Origin: an uncultured Muribaculaceae bacterium
Lineage (GTDB): Bacteria; Bacteroidota; Bacteroidia; Bacteroidales; Muribaculaceae
Assembly: GCA_958439725.1 (NCBI GenBank)
Contig: CAUBWJ010000043.1
Coordinates: 1 to 15,233 of the forward strand
DNA: 15,233 bases
Direction of reading: 5' to 3'
Of this stretch, positions 7,915 to 14,880 are shown piece by piece. Below the pieces are notes generated by a model. That model was not told the DNA's origin and ran no database searches. It saw only the letters and a program-made list of their open reading frames with translations. Position 1 is the stretch's first letter; each line of letters starts with the position of its first letter. Both the position numbers and the translations under genes were made by a program.

Positions 7915-7978
7915 GGGGCTGACCGGCATTTGAAACGAGACCCGGATAACCTAAAAATGAGAGCGCCCGGCAAGGGCG
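7915..7978 (-). promoter_or_regulatory. Potentially structured 5' leader of queD-queE
   Basis: The leader carries two inverted repeats: CGCCC/GGGCG (7964-7968 with 7974-7978, 5-nt loop), which straddles the predicted start, and a longer one in which UAUC-C-GGG pairs with CCC-GAUA (about 7911-7948, one bulge). I looked for the preQ1-I motif (short GC hairpin followed by an A-rich tail) and do not see it. Any regulatory role is speculative. Confidence 0.3.
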
Positions 7979-7980
7979 TG

Positions 7981-8011
7981 CAAATATAATTAATTTTGTT
8001 GGTTCATCATA
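7981..8011 (-). promoter_or_regulatory. Promoter of queD-queE
   Basis: TATATTTG followed by C at 7981-7988 (minus strand) is a perfect -7 element; TATG at 8008-8011, 19 nt upstream, is one mismatch from -33 TTTG. The predicted start near 7975 leaves a leader of about 90 nt before queD. Confidence 0.65.
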
Positions 8012-8042
8012 TCCTGACTTTCCCTCCGGCAGCTGGATTTAC

Positions 8043-8098
8043 CTGTGGTAACTGTGGTAACAGGCTGAAGACAATTATTATCAATCCATCAGGCTGAA
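8043..8098. repeat. Two pairs of 9-bp direct repeats upstream of the small-ORF/GNAT cassette
   Basis: CTGTGGTAA occurs twice in tandem (8043-8051, 8052-8060). CAGGCTGAA occurs at 8061-8069 and again at 8090-8098. The last copy covers the -33 region of the promoter at 8117-8124. They could be binding sites for a regulator or simply a degenerate remnant. Confidence 0.6.
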
Positions 8099-8116
8099 AA
8101 TGTAAGTAATTTGTTG

Positions 8117-8124
8117 TATATTTG
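8117..8124 (+). promoter_or_regulatory. -7 element for the small-ORF/GNAT cassette
   Basis: TATATTTG matches TAnnTTTG exactly. The -33 region is poor. A start near 8131 would leave a leader of under 20 nt before the ATG at 8149, much like hipBA. Confidence 0.55.
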
Positions 8125-8148
8125 TAATCTAAATAAAAAGACCTAATT

Positions 8149-8328
8149 ATGGCAATGACAATCAAGACATCCCCCGAACTATGGGGTGAGGATGCAAGAA
8201 TCTTCACCGAAGAAGCGGAGCGCAATGGCAAATTGCCAACGCCAAAACTTTCGGAATCACAGCGCAGAGTGCTCACCACCATGTTGGATAGCGCAAAGAA
8301 CATCATATTCCCTCCCCACAAAGAATAA
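8149..8328 (+). CDS. Small protein, candidate antitoxin partner of the GNAT gene
   Basis: A 59-residue ORF, MAMTIKTSPELWGEDARIF at its start and NIIFPPHKE at its end, with an in-frame second ATG at codon 3. It lies just after a good -7 box, ends one nucleotide before the GNAT start, and is on the same strand, so the two are almost certainly one operon and translationally coupled. I recognise no named domain: it is mixed-charge, probably mostly helical in the middle (residues 13-50), with no clear ribbon-helix-helix like the DUF1778 antitoxins that accompany AtaT/TacT acetyltransferase toxins. An antitoxin role is inferred only from size, order and partner. The Shine-Dalgarno is weak, as usual in this phylum. 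Confidence 0.7.
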   Translation: MAMTIKTSPELWGEDARIFTEEAERNGKLPTPKLSESQRRVLTTMLDSAKNIIFPPHKE

Positions 8329-8329
8329 A

Positions 8330-8934
8330 ATGACAGAATACAATTTCGTTGACAGCACTTTTATGGTGCCTTATACAAAAGAGGTTGCAGATTACTGTGA
8401 CCTTTTTTCATGCGGGGATGAGGATCTCGACGATTTTTCAGCCATGATGTGTTTCTGTACGAGGAAGAACTTCTGGGCAAAACATATTGCTGGATAAACA
8501 GAAATAATCAGCGTGAAATTGTGGCGATAGCCACTCTGTCATACGACGGCATAAAGACTTACACGCTTGACAACCCGTCGCGAAACGCTCTGCAGCGAAA
8601 GATTCCTCAGCAAAAACGCCATCGGAGTTATCCGGCGGTCCTGATTGGGCGTCTCGGCGTAAATAAGGCATTCCAGGGACATGGACAGAACGTCGGCACT
8701 CAACTGATGGACGCTCTGAAATATTGGTTTATAGATGAAAATAATAAGGCTGCCTGTCGCTATATGCTGGTTGACGCTTACAATACAGATTCTACAATAC
8801 ATTATTATCTGAAAAACGGATTCAAGCCATTATACAAGACCGAACAAAGCGAGAAAGAAGCTTTTGGGATATCAGATAATGACGCTTTGAGGAGCCGCAT
8901 AATGTTCTTCGACCTAAAGATGGTTACAGCGTAA
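8330..8934 (+). pseudogene. GNAT-family N-acetyltransferase interrupted by a one-base frameshift
   Basis: The frame opened by ATG 8330 encodes MTEYNFVDSTF through FSCGDEDLDDFS and then diverges, stopping at 8495-8497 after 55 residues. The -1 frame continues with HDVFLYEEELLGKTYCWI and runs to the stop at 8932-8934. Adding one T to the T-run at 8434-8438 joins the halves smoothly (LDDFFSHDVFLYEEELLG) into a 201-residue protein. The C-terminal half carries the GNAT acetyl-CoA loop QGHGQNVG within LGVNKAFQGHGQ and the usual NTDSTIHYYLKNGFKPL ending. The family transfers acetyl from acetyl-CoA to an amine; members paired with a small antitoxin acetylate aminoacyl-tRNA. The break may be real decay, a sequencing or assembly slip in a homopolymer, or recoding by -1 slippage on TTTTT; the otherwise clean reading frame suggests it is recent. 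Confidence 0.8.
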
Positions 8935-8959
8935 CCCTGCTTTTACGCTTCTTGCAGGG
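8922..8959 (+). terminator. Overlapping hairpins at the end of the GNAT gene, weak terminator candidate
   Basis: GGTTAC-AGC-GTAACC (8922-8936) folds over the stop codon, and CCCTGC (8935-8940) can pair with GCAGGG (8954-8959). The two share bases and exclude each other. There is no U-run downstream on this strand, so intrinsic termination is doubtful. Confidence 0.3.
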
Positions 8960-8976
8960 AAAATTAGGCGGAAAAT

Positions 8977-9007
8977 TTTCAAAATCGGGGAATTACTATT
9001 AATTTTG
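8977..9007 (+). promoter_or_regulatory. Promoter of the TPR protein gene
   Basis: TAATTTTG followed by C at 9000-9007 matches the -7 consensus, with TTTC (8977-8980) 19 nt upstream, one mismatch from TTTG. The perfect palindrome GAAAATTTTC (8971-8980) covers the -33 element. The start would lie near 9013, leaving a leader of about 55 nt that begins with a small CGTA/TACG dyad (9013-9027). Confidence 0.65.
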
Positions 9008-9069
9008 CATTTCGTAAAAAAACTACGTGATAACCAATCAGAAATATATAACGAACCGCACATACAAAA

Positions 9070-9750
9070 ATGGCAAAGAACAAACCCGAAGAGATCCACA
9101 CTAAAATCGACGATATAAACGACTCGCTGTCGTCCGTCGAGCAGAAAGTGCAGAACAACCAGAAAATCATCATGTGGGCAACTATAGCTCTGGCAGTTGT
9201 AGCCTGCGCTATTCTGGTATATGTCTACGCAATACGCCGTCCCGGCATACAGGCCGCCAACGACGCCATAGGCCAGGCCGACATCGAGCTCGCCATGGGC
9301 AACGACTCCATAGCCCTGATGCAGTATGAGCAGATTGCCGACGATTACGGTTACGACGCCGGCAACCGCGCCAAGCTCAACGCCGCAATTCTTCTCTATC
9401 AGAAAGGCGAATGGCAGAAAGCCCTCGATTATGCAAGCCAGTACAAACACTCCGAGGACATAATCGGCGCTTCAGCCAAAGCTCTTGAAGGCGACTGCTA
9501 CGTTAACCTCAAGAACTACGAAGAAGCTATCGACTGCTACAAACAGGCCGTGAAGATTTCCGACAAGAACCCAATGTACACTCCCCTCTTCCTCATGAAG
9601 GAGGCTACCGTGCAGCGCGAACTTAAAAATTACACTGCCGAAGCTGAACTCTACCAGCAGATACTTTCCGATTATCCCGAGTATCAGGCTGCAACCCAGA
9701 TCAACATTGAGAAATTCCTTGCCCGCGCAAAAGCTCAGGCAGGCGAATAA
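9070..9750 (+). CDS. Membrane-anchored tetratricopeptide repeat protein
   Basis: A 226-residue protein with a hydrophilic N-terminus (about 1-32, likely coiled-coil), one transmembrane helix at about 33-53 (IIMWATIALAVVACAILVYV) and a C-terminal part made of TPR-like helical pairs, for example near 85-110 (IALMQYEQIADDYG), 110-128, 140-160 (EGDCYVNLKNYEEAIDCYKQ) and 180-205. The topology, short cytoplasmic tail plus anchored TPR domain outside, resembles YfgM-type proteins that bind the Sec translocon or periplasmic chaperones, but similarity of layout does not prove that job. It appears to be a single-gene unit: its own promoter and a strong terminator 70 nt after the stop. Confidence 0.85.
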   Translation: MAKNKPEEIHTKIDDINDSLSSVEQKVQNNQKIIMWATIALAVVACAILVYVYAIRRPGIQAANDAIGQADIELAMGNDSIALMQYEQIADDYGYDAGNRAKLNAAILLYQKGEWQKALDYASQYKHSEDIIGASAKALEGDCYVNLKNYEEAIDCYKQAVKISDKNPMYTPLFLMKEATVQRELKNYTAEAELYQQILSDYPEYQAATQINIEKFLARAKAQAGE

Positions 9751-9813
9751 TTATCACAAGATAAACGCCGCCTGTGAAGGCCGCGAGCAAAAGAATTTTT
9801 TCATAATGGTATT

Positions 9814-9858
9814 AAAAGCCCCGGGAGCCTTCTGGTAAGGCTTCCGGGGAAATTTTTT
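9814..9858. terminator. Strong bidirectional terminator between the TPR gene and sdaA
   Basis: A 13-bp stem (9819-9831 with 9837-9849, one G-U pair, loop of 5) beginning CCCCGG and closing with CCGGGG. On the plus strand it is followed by TTTTTT (9853-9858); on the minus strand the run of A at 9814-9817 gives UUUU. It can therefore end both the TPR transcript and the convergent sdaA transcript. Confidence 0.93.
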
Positions 9859-9888
9859 AAGCCGGTTCTAACGATGCCGAAAGCGGCG

Positions 9889-11109
9889 TTACTTGCGGGT
9901 TTCCGAGGTGGTCCAGTCGCGGGCAAGACCGCCTTCGCCGGTCTCCTTGTAAATTGAGGGAAGGTCGTGGCCGGTCTGCTTCATGGCCTCGACCACGCGG
10001 TCGAACGACACGCGATGGGCACCGTCGGTAAACGCCGAATACAGGTTGGCGTCCAGAGCGCGTGCGGCGGCGTAGGCGTTGCGTTCTATGCACGGTATCT
10101 GCACCAGGCCGCAAACCGGGTCGCACGTCATTCCGAGATGGTGTTCCAGACCCATTTCCGCAGCATATTCTATCTGGGCCGGAGAGCCGCCGAAAAGCTG
10201 ATTGGCAGCGGCGGCAGCCATGGCGCACGCCACGCCTACCTCGCCCTGGCATCCTACCTCGGCGCCTGATATCGAAGCATTCTGCTTCACCACATTGCCT
10301 ATGAGGCCGGCAGTAGCAAGCGCGCGGAGTATGCGTGCCTCGGAGAAATCGCGGCTCTTCTGCAGATGGTAGAGAACGGCCGGCAGAACTCCGCACGAAC
10401 CGCAAGTGGGAGCGGTGACTATCTCGCCGCCCGAAGCGTTTTCCTCGCTCACCGCGAGAGCATAGGCAAACACGAGGCCGCGCGACTGTAGGTTGCTCTT
10501 GTAGCCCTGCGCGCGCACCAGATAGGTCACTGCGCGGCGCGGCAACTTGAGTGGGCCCGGAAGGACACCCTCGCGGTCGATACCGCGCTCAACGGCGCCA
10601 CGCATTGTTTTCCACACCTTCGAAAGATAATCCCATATCTCGGGGCCTTCGCAGATTTCCACATACTCCCAGAAACTGCGGCCATTTTCCTGACACCATG
10701 CGAGAATCTCACTGAGCGTGTTGAGAGGATATACTTCCTCCGACGTCACCGCACCTTTCTTCCCTTCCTCGGCCAATGCTCCGCCGCCTACGCTGAACAC
10801 CGTCCAGTCGTCGGCCACGTTGCCGTCGGCATCGAAAGCGCGGAACCGCATGCCGTTGGGATGGAACGGAAGGAATGTCTGGGGCTCCCAGATTATCTCC
10901 ACGGGAGCCGACGGCTTTAGAGTGTCCTCGATAGCCACGTCGGTAAGGTGGCCGCGGCCCGTTGCGGCCAGACTGCCGTAAAGCGTCACCTCGAAGCGGG
11001 CGGCGCCGGGATTACGTTCAAGAAAAATGGTTGCCGCCTTGCGCGGACCCATGGTGTGTGAGCTTGAAGGGCCGGTGCCTATTCGGTAAAGTTCCCTGAT
11101 GGATTGCAT
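9889..11109 (-). CDS. sdaA: L-serine ammonia-lyase, iron-sulfur dependent
   Basis: A 406-residue single-chain L-serine dehydratase, which deaminates L-serine to pyruvate and ammonia with a [4Fe-4S] cluster instead of PLP. The N-terminal domain opens with RIGTGPSSSHTMGP, the family signature, and the catalytic domain begins about residue 185. Cluster cysteines are C287 (GCQGE), C329 (TCDPV) and C340 (PCIERN): their spacing of 42 and 11 equals that of the three ligands known in Legionella L-serine dehydratase. C236/C239 (TCGSCG) are also conserved in the family. The chain ends TSETRK, without the C-terminal cysteine that serves as fourth ligand in the Legionella enzyme. No convincing -7 box precedes the ATG at 11109; a hairpin terminator isolates it from the upstream PpiD-like gene. 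Confidence 0.95.
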   Translation of the reverse strand: MQSIRELYRIGTGPSSSHTMGPRKAATIFLERNPGAARFEVTLYGSLAATGRGHLTDVAIEDTLKPSAPVEIIWEPQTFLPFHPNGMRFRAFDADGNVADDWTVFSVGGGALAEEGKKGAVTSEEVYPLNTLSEILAWCQENGRSFWEYVEICEGPEIWDYLSKVWKTMRGAVERGIDREGVLPGPLKLPRRAVTYLVRAQGYKSNLQSRGLVFAYALAVSEENASGGEIVTAPTCGSCGVLPAVLYHLQKSRDFSEARILRALATAGLIGNVVKQNASISGAEVGCQGEVGVACAMAAAAANQLFGGSPAQIEYAAEMGLEHHLGMTCDPVCGLVQIPCIERNAYAAARALDANLYSAFTDGAHRVSFDRVVEAMKQTGHDLPSIYKETGEGGLARDWTTSETRK

Positions 11110-11212
11110 AATATATTCGGATTTAAGGATTTTGTACTATACTTGACTTTATTTCCTCAGCATAGCGCCATACGGCCCATGATGCATCGGAATGAGCGAT
11201 GCGTGTCTGCTG

Positions 11213-11266
11213 AAAAACCGCGGTTCCCGCCGCACGAACCTCCAGAGAGGCCAGCGCCGGGAACCG
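11213..11266 (-). terminator. Terminator downstream of the PpiD-like gene
   Basis: On the minus strand CGGTTCCCG (11258-11266) pairs with CGGGAACCG (11221-11229); the interval can fold further (GCGC/GUGC and CCTC/GAGG). After the stem come three nucleotides and TTTTT (11213-11217), which suits intrinsic termination of the gene ending at 11312. The remaining bases to sdaA hold nothing else I can name. Confidence 0.75.
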
Positions 11267-11311
11267 TGATATTTTACTTTATAGAATCTGTAAGCTCAAG
11301 GCCGCGGCATA

Positions 11312-13393
11312 TTACTCGCGGAAGAACTTATAGATATTGTTCTGCACTTTCTTGTTGCCGAGGAGCACAGCGGTGATGTTCTGGGCGAGGCTCTGCGGGC
11401 CGAGTGTGCGGGCATACTGCATTGAAGCCTCGCGGAACTCGTAGGGACGGCCTTCGGTGTCAACATCGGTAACCTCTACCACAAGCACACCGGTGTTGCC
11501 CTTCATCGGGCCGACGGTCTTGCCTTTGGGTGTAACGGAAACCACGCCTGCCACCTCAGCTCCGGCGAAGCCGGGGTTGAAGATATTGATCTGACCGAAG
11601 TTCACGGTTGCGGAGTCAACATCCACGCCCATAGCCTTGGCATATTCAGCAACGGTCTTGCCTTTGCCGGCATACTCGCTGATGAGGAACTCGGCTTTCT
11701 TGTTATTGCGGACCTCGGCGGTAAGAATTGCCTTCACCTGAGGATCGCTGACGGGAGTAAAGTCTTTGTAGACGTCGTCGAGGGCGGCAGCCACGAAGCG
11801 GCCGGTCTGCTCGTTGCCGAAGATACCGCTCACGGTGCCTTTCTTGGCGTCAAGCGCCCAGGCAACCACGTTGCGGGTGTCGGGAATGCCGTTGAGGAGC
11901 GGTGTTGAGTCGGAAACTCGTGCGGGGATGGCCTGATAGCCTGCGGCGGCGGCGCTGTCGGCGAAAGCGGCTGCTGTCTTATGCTCGGCAACGTATTTCT
12001 GAAGCTTGTCCTGAAGAGCGTTGACGGTGGTCACGGAAGGCTCTACGCTGAACGAAACCACTGCGAGGTCAACAACCGAAACCGGAGCACGGCGGTTGCG
12101 CACACGGATCAGGGTGTTCTGGGTGGCCGTAGCAGCGGTGTCGGCCACTACAACAGTGCCGAGAGCCGCAGATGAGAGACGGTCCTTGAACTGTGCCACC
12201 TGGGGATCGAGAAGCGAAAGCCAGATGCTGTCGTTGCCGTTGGCCACGGCGGTAAGAGTGCCCATATCATTGAGCTTGGTGCCGTTGTTCATGGCGGTCA
12301 TCACAGAGTCCATGGCTTCCTTGCTGCCCTGAACGTTCACTATGTCCACGAGCACGGAGTCAGTCTGGTTGGTGCGTCCGAACACTTTTGCGAGGGTGAA
12401 GTCGTTGCCTACGCGGCTCACGAGGGCTGCGCGGCCGGCGGCGGCGCTGTCGGCAAACTGCTTGATACGTTCGTCGGCAATGCTCTGCGAGGCGATGGTG
12501 CGGCGGTCGGCCACGAAATCGGTGTAGTCAGCTATGCCTTCGAGGTCGGCCTTCTCATTGAGGGCGGCGATGGCATTTTCCACGCGCTGCTCGGCGGCGG
12601 TCACATCAGCCTGCGAGGGAGTGATTTCCACGTTTATATAGCTTACCATGCGCACGGGCTCCGAAAGAGCGTAGTCCTGCTTGTTTTTCTGCCACTGCTG
12701 CTCGAGCTCCTGGGGAGTCACGGCGAAGCGCTCGTCGTTGTCGGGAAGAGAGCTGAACGACTTGCGGGCGAATGCCACGTGGCTTGTTGCAAGATTCTCA
12801 TCGTAGAGCTGCTTGGCATCGAGTTCGTTTGCCACGAGAGTGCCGAGGAAAAGTGTCTGGAATTTCTGGTTGAGGAGCATCTGCTCGGTCTGCTGCTCGA
12901 GCGACATCCAGTAGCTGCGCAGCTGAACGGCCATCTGTTCGTCGACGCCGTATTTTGCGGGGTTGAATGCCATGTCGTGGAGCTGCGATGCCGAAGGAAC
13001 GCCTACCTGCTGCTGGACCATGCGGTCGATCACGGGAGCGCCGGTGCCGAGCATTGCGTTGCTGAGCTCGCTGTCGGTAACGGTAAGACCGAGTTTATCG
13101 AATTCGTTCTTGAAAAGAACCTGACCCACCATGTTGCTGAGCACCTGCTGCTGGAGCGAGGGATAGTCGACCTTGCGGCCCGAAGCCTGGGCCTGCTGGG
13201 CGGCCTGCTCTACGTTGCGCTGGAACTCCTGAACGTCTATTGAGGTTCCGTCGACTTTCGCAATTGTGGAGCCGGTGCCGAACAGAGTGCGGCCCGATGT
13301 AAAGAAGTCACCAATCACGAAAGCCAGGAGGCCGGCTCCGATAATGATGAGCACAAGCACTGATTTGCTTCTGATTTTCTGTAATGTTGCCAT
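11312..13393 (-). CDS. PpiD/SurA-like peptidyl-prolyl isomerase, membrane-anchored folding factor
   Basis: A 693-residue protein with a short cytoplasmic tail, one transmembrane helix at about 11-31 (SVLVLIIIGAGLLAFVIGDF) and a large periplasmic part. Residues 40-200 are a SurA_N/PpiD-type chaperone region (IAKVDGTSIDVQEFQRNVEQ is its usual opening), followed by parvulin-like segments, roughly 340-430 and 505-545 (VVAWALDAKKGTVSGIF). Bacteroidetes relatives are of about this length and are annotated as peptidylprolyl isomerases; PpiD itself acts as a chaperone at the Sec exit and has little isomerase activity, so catalysis is not assured here. It has a near-perfect promoter and its own terminator, so it is a single-gene unit between metK and sdaA. 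No Shine-Dalgarno is seen. Confidence 0.9.
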   Translation of the reverse strand: MATLQKIRSKSVLVLIIIGAGLLAFVIGDFFTSGRTLFGTGSTIAKVDGTSIDVQEFQRNVEQAAQQAQASGRKVDYPSLQQQVLSNMVGQVLFKNEFDKLGLTVTDSELSNAMLGTGAPVIDRMVQQQVGVPSASQLHDMAFNPAKYGVDEQMAVQLRSYWMSLEQQTEQMLLNQKFQTLFLGTLVANELDAKQLYDENLATSHVAFARKSFSSLPDNDERFAVTPQELEQQWQKNKQDYALSEPVRMVSYINVEITPSQADVTAAEQRVENAIAALNEKADLEGIADYTDFVADRRTIASQSIADERIKQFADSAAAGRAALVSRVGNDFTLAKVFGRTNQTDSVLVDIVNVQGSKEAMDSVMTAMNNGTKLNDMGTLTAVANGNDSIWLSLLDPQVAQFKDRLSSAALGTVVVADTAATATQNTLIRVRNRRAPVSVVDLAVVSFSVEPSVTTVNALQDKLQKYVAEHKTAAAFADSAAAAGYQAIPARVSDSTPLLNGIPDTRNVVAWALDAKKGTVSGIFGNEQTGRFVAAALDDVYKDFTPVSDPQVKAILTAEVRNNKKAEFLISEYAGKGKTVAEYAKAMGVDVDSATVNFGQINIFNPGFAGAEVAGVVSVTPKGKTVGPMKGNTGVLVVEVTDVDTEGRPYEFREASMQYARTLGPQSLAQNITAVLLGNKKVQNNIYKFFRE

Positions 13394-13446
13394 TTATAAT
13401 TACTATGATTTTTGTATTTTCTGTGTAATCACGGGTTATGATTGTC

Positions 13447-13468
13447 CGCGCCTGAACACTCAGGCGCG
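13447..13468 (-). promoter_or_regulatory. Strong 5'-leader hairpin of the PpiD-like mRNA
   Basis: CGCGCCTGA and TCAGGCGCG form a perfect 9-bp stem around a 4-nt loop, starting only a few bases after the predicted transcription start. It could stabilise the mRNA 5' end or bind a regulator. A U-run is lacking, so it is not a terminator. Confidence 0.6.
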
Positions 13469-13477
13469 AACATCGCA

Positions 13478-13508
13478 CAAAGATAAGGCTTTTTCCCGTT
13501 CATACAAA
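13478..13508 (-). promoter_or_regulatory. Bacteroidota-type promoter for the PpiD-like gene
   Basis: On the minus strand TTTG (13505-13508), exactly 19 nt, then TATCTTTG (13478-13485): both elements match the consensus fully. The predicted start near 13471 leaves a leader of about 78 nt. Confidence 0.88.
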
Positions 13509-13548
13509 ATTTTACCGCCTGCGCGGCCTCATTTTGGCATAAAACGGT

Positions 13549-14880
13549 CTATTTGATGCCGAAGGCTTTGCGGAACTTGTCTACGAGGTCGAGCTCCTCC
13601 CATGTAAAGAGGCGCACCTCCATCTCGCGCACCGGGCAGTCCTTGGAGGCGAAGCTCTTCCTTACGGTGACGGGCTTGCGGCCCATGTGGCCGTAGGATG
13701 CGGTCTCGCGATACATCGGGGTGCGCAGTTTCAGACGCTCCTCTATGGCGTGGGGCGTCATATCCACGAGTTCCGAGACTTTGTCGGAGATCTCGGCATC
13801 GGTCATGTCAACATGCGCTTTGCCGAAGGTGTTGACATAAAGGCTCACGGGGCGTGCTATGCCTATGGCGTAGGCCACCTGCACCAGGGCCTCGTCGGTC
13901 ACTCCCGCAGCCACGAGATTCTTGGCTATGTGGCGTGCGGCGTAGGCTGCCGAGCGGTCAACCTTCGAGGGGTCTTTGCCCGAGAACGCGCCGCCTCCGT
14001 GGGCTCCGCGCCCTCCGTAGGTATCCACTATTATCTTGCGTCCGGTAAGTCCTGTATCGCCGTGAGGGCCTCCTATCACGAATTTTCCGGTGGGATTCAC
14101 ATGGATTATGGTCTTGTGGTCAATCATGGCGGCCACGCTCTCGGGGAGCTTGGCCTTAACGCGCGGTAAAAGCTCGCTGACCACATCATCCTTTATGCGG
14201 CGGAGCATCTCCTCGTCGGCCTGACGCTGAGTCTTCATGCCGGCGATGGGCTTCACAAATTCGTCGTGCTGTGTCGAAATCACTATGGTGTGCACTCTCA
14301 CGGGCTGTCCGTCGGGAGTATATTCCACCGTCACCTGGCTTTTGGCATCGGGACGCAGATAGGTTCTTTTCTTGCCGTGGATGTCAATGTATGTCATGGC
14401 GTCCTCCGAGCGGCGCAGCGCTGCGAGTTCGGTAAGGAGAAGATGGCTCAGCTCTATGGGCAGAGGCATGTAGTTCTCGGTCTCGTTGCATGCGTAGCCG
14501 AACATCATGCCCTGGTCGCCTGCTCCCTGCTCCTCTTTCGTGGCGCGCTCCACGCCGCGGTTTATGTCGGCGCTCTGCTCGTGCAGGGCCGAGAGCACTC
14601 CGCACGATTCCGCCTCGAATTTCAGTTCGCTGCGGTTGTAGCCTATATCTGAAATCACACGGCGCACCGTCTCCATCAGGTCAACATAGGCCGAGCTTTT
14701 CACCTCGCCGGCCACCGTCACATGACCGGTGGTTACGAGCGTTTCGCATGCCACCTTCGAATCGGGATCCTGAGCCAGGAATTCATCAAGTATTGCATCG
14801 GAAATCTGGTCGGCCACCTTGTCGGGATGTCCTTCCGACACCGATTCCGATGTAAAGAGATAATTTTTTGTCTTGTCCAT
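13549..14880 (-). CDS. metK: S-adenosylmethionine synthetase
   Basis: Makes S-adenosylmethionine from methionine and ATP in the cytoplasm. The 443-residue chain shows all signatures: SESVSEGHPDKVADQISDA at 11-29 with catalytic H18, GAGDQGMMFGYA at 119-130, and GGGAFSGKDPSKVDRSAAY at 295-313 with the phosphate-binding loop. It is longer than the E. coli enzyme (384) as in other Bacteroidetes, the extra residues lying mainly in the middle and C-terminal regions. The ATG at 14880 gives the usual MxxxKNYLFTSESVSEGHPD start; no Shine-Dalgarno is visible. It has its own promoter more than 240 nt upstream, with a long leader that may control it. The SAM product is used, among others, by QueE encoded in this window. 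Confidence 0.97.
   Translation of the reverse strand: MDKTKNYLFTSESVSEGHPDKVADQISDAILDEFLAQDPDSKVACETLVTTGHVTVAGEVKSSAYVDLMETVRRVISDIGYNRSELKFEAESCGVLSALHEQSADINRGVERATKEEQGAGDQGMMFGYACNETENYMPLPIELSHLLLTELAALRRSEDAMTYIDIHGKKRTYLRPDAKSQVTVEYTPDGQPVRVHTIVISTQHDEFVKPIAGMKTQRQADEEMLRRIKDDVVSELLPRVKAKLPESVAAMIDHKTIIHVNPTGKFVIGGPHGDTGLTGRKIIVDTYGGRGAHGGGAFSGKDPSKVDRSAAYAARHIAKNLVAAGVTDEALVQVAYAIGIARPVSLYVNTFGKAHVDMTDAEISDKVSELVDMTPHAIEERLKLRTPMYRETASYGHMGRKPVTVRKSFASKDCPVREMEVRLFTWEELDLVDKFRKAFGIK

Noticed and set aside
7883..7978. preQ1-I riboswitch before queD
   Set aside because: The short hairpin with A-rich tail and conserved loop bases are not found; kept only as an uncharacterised leader.
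8007..8321. Minus-strand open frame of 104 codons across the small-ORF region
   Set aside because: Overlaps the better supported plus-strand small ORF and the promoter, and shows no recognisable protein.
8449..8934. The second GNAT frame as an independent 161-residue gene starting at ATG 8449
   Set aside because: The upstream frame supplies the missing family N-terminus and a one-base change joins them; the ATG at 8449 is merely a base combination formed at the shifted frame.
11104..11376. Plus-strand frame of 90 codons between sdaA and the PpiD-like gene
   Set aside because: It runs through the terminator hairpin and the end of the PpiD-like gene and shows no plausible protein.
13511..13548. 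Terminator after metK (CCGC/GCGG stem followed by AAAATTTTG)
   Set aside because: The stem is only four pairs and the T-run belongs to the -33 region of the next promoter; too weak to annotate.
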